This document shows positions 32,239-44,600 of a stretch of DNA of 64,000 nt, piece after piece (positions within the stretch are counted from its first letter, which is position 1; every line of letters begins with the position of its first letter). This stretch comes from Hippophae tibetana (taxonomy: Eukaryota > Streptophyta > Magnoliopsida > Rosales > Elaeagnaceae): contig CM072805.1 in assembly GCA_037013495.1 (NCBI GenBank), positions 17,952,601-18,016,600 of the forward strand. The letters are read 5' to 3'. The notes under the pieces were generated by a model that saw nothing but the letters and a program-made list of their open reading frames with translations, was not told where the DNA came from and made no database searches. The position numbers and the translations under genes were made by a program.

Positions 32239-34087
32239 TGATTAGTGCTCAAAACACTAAAATTACCATGATTTTATGCATATTAATTGATTAAAAATAT
32301 ATATATTTATATAAAATTGTCTTTTTTGGAATCACGGTATTTTTTTTTGTTTTTCAGGTATTTTCGCTTAAAAAACGTAACTTAAAGACTCAAATAGGAA
32401 TACTGGAAGCAATACATCACAAATATATGGATAAATAAATGAGGAAAGGTCAACAAATATGGAAAAATTGGACAAACTTGGTCAAAAATGTCAAAAAAGA
32501 GGAAATCGTGCCGCCCAACCGCGTGCGCCAGCTCCCCACGTCCGCACGCGCCTTGCCCCAGTTCCGCGCGTGCCCACGTGTGCCTCTCCTGCTCCCGTGC
32601 GCGCTACTCCTACCTTCTGTGCGTGCCTTTGCGTGCCACTGGTGTCTTCCGCGCACGCCGCTGCCATCTCGCCCCATTTTCACGCTTAGCCGCCCCATGT
32701 CATGCTAACGTCATCAAATGATGTCAGCAATCACTACTCCGCGTTTCCTCCATTTTTTCACCCACTTTTTCTCCCCATCCTCACCTATAAATATCCCCTT
32801 CTCTTCACTTCTAAACACACCTCAAAACACATCTTCTCTTCTCTTTCTTTCTCTCATTTCTTAGTTTTTTTTTTAGTTTTCTAATTTTTTCCTAGTTTTT
32901 AGCTTTTCTTAGTTTTTCTTAGGTTTAGAGTTCTTCTCTTTTTGAGAAGAACTAGTTATGTTTTTTTAATTTATTTGCTTTTCGATTCAATAAATGGGAG
33001 TGCAAATTCCGCTTGGAGGTTTTCTAGCAACGGGAATAGCATCGAAGTACTGTAAGGATTTTATTTTCTTTGCAGTTATTTTTTATGCTTTATTCTTACA
33101 TGTTATATTTAATTTGTGTATGATTAAATTTAACTCTATTGGCTGTTTGTAAACATGATGTAATAATAACGTTGTTATGCTTGCGAAATATTAAATAGGT
33201 AAAAATCTCTAAAATGAATTGATTTTATTTTTATTCAAGATTTTATATTAAGTATGTTAGAGAGAAATATATTATTTTTCATTACAAACTTAAATTTGAA
33301 AATTAGATTCTAAGGTTAACTATCCGGTCTAATTTAGAGTAGTGTTGTTTTATTTGTTGGTACAATCGCCCGGTAGTTAGAGTGAAGCTCTATTTCAAAA
33401 GTTTTTATAAGAATTATTATCTGAAAATGTATTGACAACATGTTTTCAATAGTGGTTTCAAAACTTGAAAGTTAGTACTCGGATAACTAAATTCTTAGGT
33501 TTAATTTAGACACCTTGAATAAAGTTTAAACTGTCTAATGCCACCAATGGTGGCATTTAAATGGTTCATTTTAAATCTCTTAGAAAAAGGAATTAATTTA
33601 ATTAACCAAATTAGTTATCAACCCCACCCATAGGTGTTAATTTATTTGTTTAGTTAACAAAGAATATCTAATCTCACCAAAGGTGGTATTCATATAAAAA
33701 AGAGAGAATCAATAAAATATCAATTTATATCTTTAATAACTTAGATAATATGAGCAATCATAATTAATTTAATTATTATATATATAAATACTCAACTATT
33801 ATAAATGATAAAATTTGCATAAATATTTATTGAATATGTATCTATGTTTATTTTTATGTTATTAGATTAGAAACACAAAACCCGAAATATCATGACAGGA
33901 TGTTTAGGATTTAATTTCGTTTTTAAAAGTTTGAATAATAAATTAAAAAGCACATACATTCCTTCCTTAGATCGACCTTGAGAGTATATTTATCATTTTC
34001 TACGAAATGATTTGTATACTTGCGAGAGTTTTACAAATATAAAACCAAAGTATTGGCAGAATTGGCGATACTGGTTTTCGCTTATTA
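32239..34087 (+). repeat. 5' LTR of element E
   Basis: Begins TGATTAGTGCTCAAAAC and ends GGTTTTCGCTTATTA (terminal CA decayed to TA). TATA at 32785-32793. A GC-rich segment of about 200 bp (32505-32700) replaces the shorter one of element D, and its G-box is lost. Confidence 0.9.
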
Positions 34088-34957
34088 AGTTTTTGGGACC
34101 GTTGTCGGGAAAGGAATAGCGTTTTGAAATTTTTTATCAACATTTTAAAAACATTTTTGTGCTATAAATAATTGTGATTTTTTTTTGTTTTAGTAAAAAA
34201 AAATTAATCAAATTTCAAATTTCATAAGAAATAATAAAAAATAAAACAATAATAAAAAAACTAAAAAAATTAAAAAATTTAAATTAAAAATAATCATAAT
34301 AATTATAGCGTGAATAGTAAAATAATTTAGAAATTTGAAATTTGAAGTAAAATAAACTTACCGTTCATGAATAGTAAAAAAACAATTTTAAATTTCTAAT
34401 ATTTTAAGTTAAAAAAAATAATATAGCGTGAATAGTAAAATAAAATTACATGTTAAAAAAACTTAATTAACTTAGATTTTGATTAACTTATATAAAATAC
34501 ATAAACATATATTTTATTAACTTAATTAACTTAAATTTATACCTAACTTAACTTAATTAACTTAACAATATGAAAAATAAAAATCTAAGGAAGTTATGTC
34601 TAGGATACTAGTTCTTGGAAGCCTTTATGCCACTAGTCTTTCCTGAGAACGTTGTTCTAGCTAGGAGAATGGTTTTTAAGGAGTCTTTGTACCACTATTT
34701 TTTTCCTGGAAGCACTCTTGCTAATTACTGATTATGTTATTTTATCTTAAAAAAAACAACAAAAACATAAAAAAACATGAAATAAAAATTTAAACTTTGT
34801 TTTATTTAAATAAATAAATAAAATAATAAAAAATTTGAAAAAAAATTGATTTAGGGTTTAACTAGTTTTGTATTAAATACCATGTAAAGTTTCTCTAAAT
34901 TTTTATGTGGTTATTATTTTGTTGACAGGAGTTTTAAATTTACGTTTTCAATAGTTT
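34088..34957 (+). other. Leader of element E
   Basis: A decayed primer site (TTTTTGGGACCGTTGTCGGG, 34091-34110) is followed by AT-rich repeats with GTGAATAGTAAAATAA units (34310-34445) and TTAATTAACTTA units (34455-34565). The conserved GTCTAGGATACTAGTTCTTG block follows at about 34597. No gene. Confidence 0.75.
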
Positions 34958-36290
34958 ATGCTTGGTAGGAGATCCTTAGGAAACCCCCTTACACCATATG
35001 TAAATAATATCAATAAATTTAAACAAGTGTCAATAAAATTGGATTCCACCCATCAACCTATTTTTGAGCCAAACATAGAACCAACTCTTAATCCTTTACT
35101 AGAACCGAAAGAAATGGAAGAAAACCAATATGTTAGGGAAACCACTATGAAGGAGTTTGCAAGACCGATAATTGGCACGACAACTACCGCTATCCAGATG
35201 GGTGAGGATGCTCGGAATTATGACCTAAAAAATATTCATTTTTCTATGCTTCCTTCCTTTTATGGACTGCCTAATGAAGATTCTTTTTCCTTCATGAGAG
35301 ATTTCTATGCTACAGTCCAAACATTCCCCCTCGATATTCTAAACGAGGATCAACTTAGAATGAGATGTTTCCCCTACACCTTAAAGGATAAAGCCAAAGC
35401 TTGGTTAATGTCACTTCCCCCAGGTTCTCTGATGACATGGGAGAACATTTAGAATAAATTCATGGGAAAATTCTATTCCTACCAAAAAACAAAGAGTTGA
35501 GAGGAAAGATTGCTACTTTCTCTCAGATGGAAGGAGAACCATTCCAAGAAGCTTGGGATAGGTTCAAAATGTTTCTCACTCAATATCCCCATCACAGCTT
35601 TCCCCTGCAGTTGCAGAACCAATTCTTTTACGATGGACTTACACAACAATGTCAGTTCATTGTCGACAGCACTGCAGGAGGAGCAATGGGATAAAAGACT
35701 ACCTCAAAGACGTACAACCTCTTTGAGATGTTGGGTGCTAATTCCCAATAGAAAAGCTCACAAGTGAGAAAAGATGGAGTTCATGAAATCGATTCCAGCA
35801 ATGAAGTTCAACAACAACTTGTTCAACTGACCAAGCAAGTTGCCCTTCTCACTACACAAACCAACACCAATAATGAACAGTATGGTTTGTATAGCAACAT
35901 GGGACATGGTACTGAAGTCTGTCCATATCAAGGAGAAACAACAATTGGACCTAAATAGGTTAATGTATTGGGAGCATATCAACAGAGACCAAGGTTCCAC
36001 CCCAATTCAATTATCTATAATCCTGGGTGGAGAAATCATCCAAATTCCTTCTGGAGGCAAAACAACCCTCCTTTCACTCAAAGTTCAAATCAGGCAACCC
36101 AGCAATTCCACCCACCTATTCCAAGAAGCATTCCCAATAAATCAACCCTGGACGACAACTTGAATTCTTTTATTCAAGTTTGTAGAGATAACCAATAAAC
36201 GGTGGACTCTGTGGAAGCTTCTATCAAAAATGTGGAAGTTCAAGTAGAACAGTTAGTTGAACATTTGCAAAAACAAAGAAAAGACTAATT
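34958..36290 (+). pseudogene. Element E gag
   Basis: The open stretch 34958-35452 holds RETTMKEFARP, LPSFYGLPNEDSFSFMRDF and RMRCFPYTLKDKAKAWLMSLP, the Athila-type gag core. After a stop and frame change it continues at 35497 (GEPFQEAWDRFKMFLTQYPHH, FYDGLTQQCQFIVDSTAGGA), then 35764 and 35968. The zinc-knuckle region reads NMGHGTEVCPY, only the later half kept. The tail is rich in N, P and Q, then a short coiled coil (36200-36285). The Met at 34958 matches the family start only loosely. Confidence 0.8.
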
Positions 36291-36317
36291 TGATGGTCAA
36301 ATGGGGTAAAATAAATT

Positions 36318-36414
36318 CAATGAAGAGGAGACATTGAGTTTGTCATTCTGCAATCTCGAAGCAACGTCTTACTAGAAGACGATAAATTTTAGCCCTACAT
36401 GGGAGGTCACCCAT
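36318..36414 (+). other. Two-hairpin module, gag-pol junction copy
   Basis: GAGGAGACATTGAGTTT, then CGTCTT/AAGACG (36365-36381) and ATGGG/CCCAT with an AGGTCA loop (36399-36414). Stems are shorter than in D but both keep pairing. It stands where the protease would be expected between gag and RT. Confidence 0.7.
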
Positions 36415-36559
36415 TATTGTATTTTCCTTTGTTTTAGTTTTATTTTGTGTGTAATAAAATTCAAATGAAATAAATTCTTTTGTTTCAAAAATTGTGTCCA
36501 TTCTTTAAATTTAGCATAAAAAAAATTAAAAAAAATAAAAAATAAATAAAGCACCTTTT

Positions 36560-37720
36560 TCCAAACCAGAATAGAAGACAAGCTTGAAATTGTTCTTACA
36601 TTTGAAGAGGTCGAAGAAGATTTAGATGAGAAAATTAAGGGGTAACTTGAACAACTAGACAATGATGAAGTAATGAAAAAATCTAGTACACTTTTAAATC
36701 TACCCAGTTCTTCATCTAGTAAAAAGGCCAATTCGTCTGAACTTGAATGCAAAGGCTTACCTGAGCACTTAAAATATGTGTTTTTGGGAGAAGGAGAAAC
36801 TTATCCAGTGATAATTTCTTCAACCTTGACCAAACCACAAGAAAAGGAACTCATGAAAGTGCTTAAACAGTTTAAGAAATCTATAGGTTGTAGTATCGGG
36901 GATATAAGAGGCATTAGTCCTACAATGTGTATGCACAAGATCAACTTGGAGGATGGTGCTAAACCTGTACAAGAGGCCCAAAGAAGACTAAACCCAAATA
37001 TGCAAGAGGTAGTTAAGAAAGAAATTCTTAAATTGTTAGAAGGGATTATCTATCCTATTGCGGATAGTAAGTGGATTAGTCCAATGCATGTGGTACCAAA
37101 GAAATCTGGGATAACAATTGTTAAAAATGAAAAAAGTGAATTAGTGCCCACTAGAATAATCATTGGATGGAGAATGTGTATAGATTTTAGGAAACTAAAT
37201 TTATATACTAAAAAAATCACTTTCCTCTTCCATTCATTAATCAAATGTTGGAAAGATTAGCTGGGCACAAATTTTATTGTTTTTTAGATGGATTGTCTGG
37301 ATATTATCAAGTACCCATAGCACGAGAAGATAAGGAAAAGACCACATTTACATGTCCTTTTGGGACATTTTCTTTTAGAAGAATGCCATTTGGATTATGC
37401 AATGCCCCTGCCACTTTCCAGAGATGCATGATATCTATTTTCTCGGACATGGTGGAAAAATTCATTGAGATTTTCATGGACGATTTCTCTGTCTTTGGGA
37501 ACTCATTTGATGATTGCTTACATAAATTGACTTTGGTTTTAGAAAGATGCATTGAATGCAATCTCACCCTTAGTTGGGAGAAAATTCATTTTATGGTTCA
37601 ACAAGGGATAGTTTTAGGACATATAATTTCAAACAAGGGTATTGAAGTTGATAAGGCAAAAGTTGAATTCATATCCAAACTACCTCCCCTACATCTGTTA
37701 AGGGGATAAGAAGCTTCTTA
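36560..37720 (+). pseudogene. Element E reverse transcriptase
   Basis: The open stretch 36673-37260 holds LPEHLKYVFLGEGETYPVI, the RT lead-in of Athila-like elements, then RRLNPNMQEVVKKEI, WISPMHVVPKKSG and WRMCIDFRKLN. A single-base frame change at about 37215 moves to 37245-37709, with FYCFLDGLSGYYQVPIA, RRMPFGLCNAPATFQRCM and the catalytic FMDDFSVFG box (FMDD at 37473-37484), all intact. Apart from the frame changes this is the best-kept RT in the window. Confidence 0.9.
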
Positions 37721-38557
37721 GGACATGTAGGATTTTACAGACGATTTATTAAAGATTTCTCTAAAATAAGTCGTCCCTTATGTAACTTGATATCAAAAGA
37801 TGTTTATTTTGATTTCAACAATGACTGTCTTATTTCCTTTAATACCTTGAAAGAGAAACTAACATCTACCCCAGTTATTATGGCACCAAACTGTTCTTTA
37901 CCTTTTGAAATAATGTGTGACGCTTCTGATTATGATATAAGAGCAATCTTGGGACAAAGAGTGGATAAGCGTTTCCATGTCATCTACTATGCTAGCAAAA
38001 CACTCAATGATGCCCAAATGAATTATACCACCACTGAAAAGGAATTCTTGGCTATAGTGTTTTCTATAGACAAATTTCGGTCTTATTTAGTAGGATCTAA
38101 AGTGATTGTGCATTCTGATCATACTACTTTAAGATACCTATTAAGTAAACCAAATGCCAAGCCAAGATTAATCAGGTGGGTATTACTCTTACAAGAATTT
38201 GACTTTGAAATCAAGGATAAGAAAGGCAGTGAAAACTTAGTAGCTGGCCATTTGTCTAGGTTGATTTCTGACTTCAATTCTCTTAAAGATTACAGTAATG
38301 AAGAAATAGTTGAAACCTTTCCTGATGAACAATTATTTTTCATAGGTCCGAACCCATGGTATATTGATATTGTAAACTATCTTGCCACTGGTGTTTTGCG
38401 ACATAACACTTCATATCAGGACAAGAAAAGGTTTTTTAAAACTATTAAGGACTATTTCTGGGATGACCCTTATTTATACAAGATTGGTCAAGATAAAGTC
38501 ATCCAGAGATGTGTACCTAAAGAAGAACATAAGAGCATTCTAACTTTTTGTCATTAA
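37721..38557 (+). pseudogene. Element E RNase H and integrase zinc region
   Basis: [18 protein letters not shown] (37713-37770) closes the RT after another frame change. In 37787-38557, [16 protein letters not shown] marks the RNase H catalytic Asp, with [20 protein letters not shown] and [11 protein letters not shown] following. A stop at 38555 falls inside the integrase HHCC zinc finger, whose later part (HFGGEKIARKVLQ ... CAQCDRCQ) is read at 38560-38700. Confidence 0.85.
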
Positions 38558-39640
38558 CTTCATTGTGGGGGCCATTTTGGTGGTGAAAAGATAGCCCGTA
38601 AGGTATTACAGTCTAGATTCTTTTGGCCCACTCTTTTTAAAGATGCTCATATGTTTTGTGCACAATGTGATAGATGTCAAAGAACAGGAAACATAAGCAA
38701 AAGAGATTAAATGCCTTTGACATCTAATTTAGTTGTTGAACTCTTTGATGTATGGGGGATTGACTTTATGGGTCTTTTTCCCCCATCCAATGGTTTTCAA
38801 TATATTTTGGTTGTTGTGGATTATGTATCCAAGTGGGTAGAAGCTATCCCCACTAAAACCAATGATGCTAATGTTGTTGTGAAATTCTTGAAAGATTTAA
38901 TATTCAGTAGGTTCGGAACGCCTAGAGCTATAATAAGTGATGGTAGCCATTTTTGTAACAAGATCTTTGATGGAGTACTAAACAAGTACAACATCACACA
39001 TAAAGTAGATACTCCATATCATCCTCAAACTTTTGGTTTAGTGGAAGTAAGTAATAGGAAAATTAAGGGAATATTGGAACGCACTGTGCGTTCTTCAAGG
39101 AAGGATTGGGCATTTAAGTTAAATGATGCCTTATGGGCATACCACACCGCTTACAAAACACCTATTGGGATGAGCCCTTACCGGTAAATCTTTGGGAAAG
39201 CATGCCACCTTCTAGTTGAACTTGAACACATGGCTTACTAGGCAATTAAAGAGTTAAACATGGCTTTAGATAAAGCAGGAGAAAAATAGTTACTCTATCT
39301 TAATGAGTTGGAAGAAATTAGGAATGAAGCCTATGAGAATGCCAAATTATACAAAGAGTGTACTAAGCGCTATCATGACAAGAGGCTAGTTCCTAAGACT
39401 CTTCACCCTGGAATGGAAGTTCTTTTATTTAACTCTCGTTTGAGATTGTTTCTAGGAAAGCTGAGATCAAGATGGGATGAACCATTCAAAATAGTTTAGG
39501 TATTTGAACATGGAGTAGTAGAACTATTGGACTCCAAGACACAAAAAACATTCAAAGTCAATGGGCATCGTGTGAAGCCTTATTTAGAAGAACCAAAAAA
39601 CATTGCTGAAATGGATTGTATTTGGCTGAGTAACCCTTAG
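38558..39640 (+). pseudogene. Element E integrase
   Basis: The catalytic core keeps all three acidic residues: WGIDFMG (38756-38775), IISDGSHF (38930-38955) and [12 protein letters not shown] (39036-39070). The family-typical [20 protein letters not shown] ends at 39185 in a stop (CGG TAA). Beyond it [30 protein letters not shown] and [19 protein letters not shown] give the C-terminal domain, closed by KVNGHRVKPYLEE. Stops at 39185, 39239, 39287 and 39497 remain. Confidence 0.9.
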
Positions 39641-39645
39641 CACCA

Positions 39646-39720
39646 TAAATTTACGTCTTGCTAAGACGTTAAAATAAGCGCTGGATGGGAGGCAACCCAT
39701 CATTTTAGGTAATTTTCTGT
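39646..39720 (+). other. Two-hairpin module, post-pol copy
   Basis: ACGTCTT/AAGACGT (39653-39669) and GATGGG/CCCATC with AGGCAA loop (39684-39701), followed by TTTTAGGTAATTTTCTGTTATT as in element D. It begins right after the pol stop. Confidence 0.75.
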
Positions 39721-39785
39721 TATTTGTTTTATTTACTTTATTTTATTGTTTATTTTAGTTTAATTATATGTGAATAATTTTTAAA

Positions 39786-40016
39786 TTGTTAAAACTAAAA
39801 ATAGTTGTTGAGATGTTAGAAGTTCACAACGATATGTCTATATACACTTTAAATGATGAATATGATGGATGCACTTGCATTTCTCCATTACTACTTCCAC
39901 ATTCTCAAGAAATAGGTAATCTTTCTTCTCTTTTCTCTTTATCTTTAATTTACAGTTGTTACATTAAGGACAATGTAAGTTCTAGGTTGGGGGTGGTGAA
40001 AAGTTACCATGCTTAA
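39786..40016 (+). CDS. Short conserved ORF after pol (uncertain)
   Basis: 76 codons, aligning with 25878-26090 in D: EMLEVHNDMSIYTLNDEYDG and CTCISPLLLPHSQEIGN are shared with few changes. The two copies differ by substitutions rather than frame shifts in the first 50 codons. No domain is recognised. The pyrimidine-rich end may be a splice acceptor signal rather than coding sequence. Confidence 0.3.
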   Translation: MLKLKIVVEMLEVHNDMSIYTLNDEYDGCTCISPLLLPHSQEIGNLSSLFSLSLIYSCYIKDNVSSRLGVVKSYHA

Positions 40017-41655
40017 TATAAAAATAAATAATTTTTTTTTATAAAAATAAAAATATTTTTTCTTTTTTTGTTCACATTTTCATTTTTTGTGTTTGGTTTT
40101 ATTTTTGTTTTGTGTGATTTAGTAATTTTTGGAATTTAAAAAAAAAACATTTCTCACAAAAATTTATCATTTCTTTAAATCAAATTTAAGTAAATAGTTA
40201 AGTCTTTTGTACTCTTAGATTAATTTTTGAGAACATATCATGAAATATTTTGTAATTATTTTTGGTAATTAGTTAGTTTTTGTTATAACTAGTATTTCTT
40301 GATAAAATGTAGAAATTATATTAAACCCAAAATCGGTGTTTATGAAATTGTTTTAGTGGAGACTACCTTTGTGAGATATAATTTGAGCCTAATTTCCTTT
40401 ATTCAGAGTGAAATATATATATTTTTTCTACTCCAAACACATTTCTTATTTATTCAAATTTTTAGATGATCTCTATAGGTATTAGCATTGAATTTATGAA
40501 TTTTTTCTCATCTTAATAGAGTATCGTATATTTTTTTTTTTTTTTATTATTATTATTATTGCTTAGATTAAATGATTTGAGTAGAAATTGATAGTATATG
40601 CTTATATTTCATTCATGCATGACTGTTAAAAAAAATAAGTAGACATATCTCGGGTTACCTAAACCAAGATCAAGCAGAAAAGCCACAAAATTAACCACTC
40701 ACCAAAATCCTAAACAAAATGTACAATCTGTACATGTGTTGACTCTCTAAAAAAATAAAATTAGAGAGATGAAGAATATATAGTATAATCTACATACTAT
40801 GACCCACATTGCCTACAAAGTTGTGAGTATAGGCTAATTACAAAAGAAAGATATAGGAAGTAATTCCCTAAAAAGTCATTGCAATTTCTTCATTTGTAAA
40901 AAGCATATATCTTGAAATTCTTTCTTAATGAGTTTGATTTATGCATGAAAATAATTTTTATATATGATATCTTTATAATTTATACATTTGATTCCTTTCA
41001 TGAGATCAATGTTAAAATAACACTTTGAGCCTTTATTCTTTATACATATGCGAACATATTAGTTCATTTCTATACATCAACTCTTTCGCATATAAAATAT
41101 TATGAGTGTTTGAACCCATAGGATTCAGTGTTTTGAGAGTATTGACTTGTTAGGAATAGAGTCGAAGCGAATTCAGATTCATGACACTGAAATTGGGTGA
41201 AATTAAATTAATACATTTTTGATATGAAATATGAAAATGATTTTTGACTAATTATTATAACAAATCATGATTGTTTAAAAAGATTAAAATAACATATGCT
41301 TGAGATTTTAATTATGATCCTAAAGGAGATTAAAAAGTACGAGACATTTTTGTGATATGTTGTTTTCTTTTATTCTTAAAAGTTAATTTTTTATTTTGTT
41401 GTAATTTTTGTTTTTAAGTTGATTGTTTTTATTATTTCTTTTAATTTTTACATTTAGTTCAATGTTTATGGGTATCATTACTGAAAACCCTCACGAGACT
41501 CAAACTCATCCACTAGGGCAACCTAAGGGGTTAAAGGCTTGTTGCATAGGCTAAATGCAACCGTGTCAATCCACGAAAGTGATTTAGGATAGTTTAATTT
41601 TTAGCTTTTATCGCTTCTCTTGCTAAGGGACTAGCAAGAAGCTGGTTGGGGGTTG
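40017..41655 (+). other. 3' non-coding region and polypurine tract of element E
   Basis: It aligns with 26091-27463 up to 41360 and then continues with sequence absent from D. The polypurine tract GGTTGGGGGTTG (41644-41655) precedes the 3' LTR directly. A (TTA)n run lies at 40543-40560. No ORF. Confidence 0.75.
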
Positions 41656-44600
41656 TGATGAGTGCTAAAAAAGCACTAAAATTACCATGATTTTATGTAT
41701 ATTAATTGATTAAATATATATATATATATATATATTTATATGTTTTATCATATATTTATATACATTTGTCTTTTTCGAAATCATGGGTATTTTTATTGTT
41801 TTTTAGGTATTTTTGCTTAATAAACGTAACTTAAAGACTCAAAGAGGAATACTGGAAGTAATACATCACAAATATATTGATAAATAAATGAGGAAAGGTC
41901 AAAAAATATGGAAAATTGGACAAAATGGGTGAAAAAGGTCAAAAATGTCAAAAAGGAGGAAATCGTGCCGCCCTGTCCGCGTGCGCCAGCTCCCCATGCC
42001 CGCGCGTGCCTTTCCCAGTTCCGCGCGTGCCTCTCCTGCTCCCGTGCACGCCGCCTCCATCTCGCCCCATTTTTGCGTGCAACTGCCCCCACTTCATGCT
42101 GAGGTCATCAATTGATGTGAGCAATCACTACTCCGCGTTTCCACCATTTTTTAACATTTTTTCACCCACTTTCTCTCCCCATCCTCACCTATAAATACCC
42201 TCATTCTCTTCACTTCTAAACACACCTCAAAACACATCTTCTCTTATCTTTCTTTCTCTCATTTCTTAGTTGTTTTTAGTTTTTCTAGTTTTTTCTTAGT
42301 TAGCTTTTCTTAGTTTTAGAGTTCTTCTCTTTTTGAGAAGAACTAGTTATGTTTTTGTAATTTATTTGCTTTTCGATTCAATAAATGGGAGTGCAAATTC
42401 CGCTTGGAGGTTTTCCAGCAACAGGAATAGCATCGAAGTACTATAAGGATTTTCTTTTCTTACAGTTATTTTTTATGCTTTATTCTTACATGTTATATTT
42501 AATTTGTCTATGATTAAATTTAACTCTGATGGTTGTTTGTAAACATGATGTAATAATAACGTTGTTATGCTTGAAAAATATTAAATAGGTAAAAATCTCT
42601 AAAATAAATTGATTTTATTTTTATTCAAGATTTTATATTAAGAATGTTAGAGAAAAATATATTATTTTTCATTACAAACTTAAATCTGAAAATTAGATTC
42701 TAAGGTTTAGTTATCCGGTCTAATTTAGAGTAGTGCTCTTTTATTTGTTGGTACAATCACCCGGTAGTTAGAGTGAAGCTCTATTTCAAAATTTTTTATA
42801 AGAATTATTATCTGAAAATGTATTGACAACATGTTTTCAGTAGTGGTTTCAAAACTTGAAAGTTAGTACTCAGATAACTAAATTCTTAGGTTTAATTTGG
42901 ACACCTTGAACAAAGTTTAAACTGTCTAACGCCACCAAAGGTGGCATTTAAATGGTTCATTTTCAATCTCTTAGAAAAAGGAATTAATTTAATTAACCAA
43001 ATTAGTTATTGATGAGCGAAAACCGACATCGTCGATTCTTGCCAATACTTTGGTTTTAATATTTATAAAACTCTCGCAAGTGCACGAATCATTTCGAAGA
43101 AAATGATAAGTATACTCCCAAGGTCGATCTAAAGAAGGAATGTATGTGGTTTTTAATTTATTATTCAAACTTTTAAAAACGAAATTAAATCCTAAACATC
43201 CTGTCACGATATTTTGGGGTTTTGTGTTTTAATCTACTGACATAAAAATAAACATAGATTCAATAAACATTTATGCAAATTTTATCATTTATAATGGTGG
43301 AGTATTTATGGATATAATAACTAAGTTAATTATGCTTGCTCATATTATTTAGGTTATTAAAAATATGAATTGATATTTATTGATTCTCCCTTTTTTGTAT
43401 CAATACCACCTTTGGTGGGGTTAGATATTCTTTGTTAACTAAACAAATCAATTAACACCTATGGGTGGGGTTGATAACTAATTTGGTTAATTAAATTAAT
43501 TCCTTTTTCTAAGAGATTGAAAATGAACCATTTAAATGCCACCTTTGGTGGGGTTAGACAGTTTAAACTTTATTCAAGGTGTCCAAATTCAACCTAAGAA
43601 TTTAGTTATCCGAGTACTAACTTTCAAGTTTTAAAACCACCACTGAAAACATGTCGTCAATACATTTTCAGATAATAATTCTTATAAAAACTTTTGAAAT
43701 AGAGCTTCACTCTAACTACCGGGCGATTGTACCATCAAATAAAAGAGCACTACTCTAAATCAGACCGGATAACTAAACCTTAAAATCTAATTTTCAGGTT
43801 TAAGTTTGTAATGAAAAATAATATATTTCTCTCTAACATTCTTAATATAAAATCTTGAATAAAAACAAAATAAATTCATTTTAGAGATTTTTACCTATTT
43901 AATATTTCGCAAACATAACAACGTTATTATTACATCATGTTTACTAAACAGGTAGCATAGTTAAATTTAATCACAGACAAATTAAATATAAAATGTAAGA
44001 ATAAAGCATAAAAATAAATGTAAAGAAAATAAAATCCTTACAGAACTTCGACGTTATTCCCGTTGCTGGAAAAACTCCAAGCGGAATTTGCACTCCCATT
44101 TATTGAATCAAAAAGCTAAAAAATTACAAAAACATAACTAGTTCTTCCCAAAAAGAGAAGAACTCTAAAACTAAGAGAATTTAACTAAAAACTAAGAAAA
44201 CATAAGAAAAACTAAGAAAAAACTAAAGAAACCTAAAAATCTATGAAAAGAGAGAAAGAAAGAGAGAAAAGAATGTATTTGGAGGTGTTGAAGGTATGTT
44301 TTGAAGTGAAGGGAAAAGGGTATTTATAGGTGAGGATGGAGAGAAAAAATGAGTAAACAAATGTTAAAAAAATGTAAAAACGCGTAATGGAAATGCTGAG
44401 GTCATTAATGACGTCATCATGACGTCATGGGGGCGGCTGCACGTGAGAAATGGGGCGAAAAGGCGTCGGCGCGCGCGGGATCGGGCGCTGGGGCGCGTGG
44501 CTGGGCAACTGGGCGCGATTTTCTCCTTTTTGACCTTTTTGACCCATTTTGTCCAATTTTTCCATGTTTGTTGACCTTTCCCCATTATTTATTAATATAT

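Noticed and set aside
32439..32721. Overlapping proline/arginine/alanine-rich ORFs in three frames and on both strands
   Set aside because: They follow from the GC-rich, stop-poor block in the LTR U3. Equivalent frames at 28075-28311, 41817-42194 and 44364-44585 differ completely between copies, so no protein is conserved.
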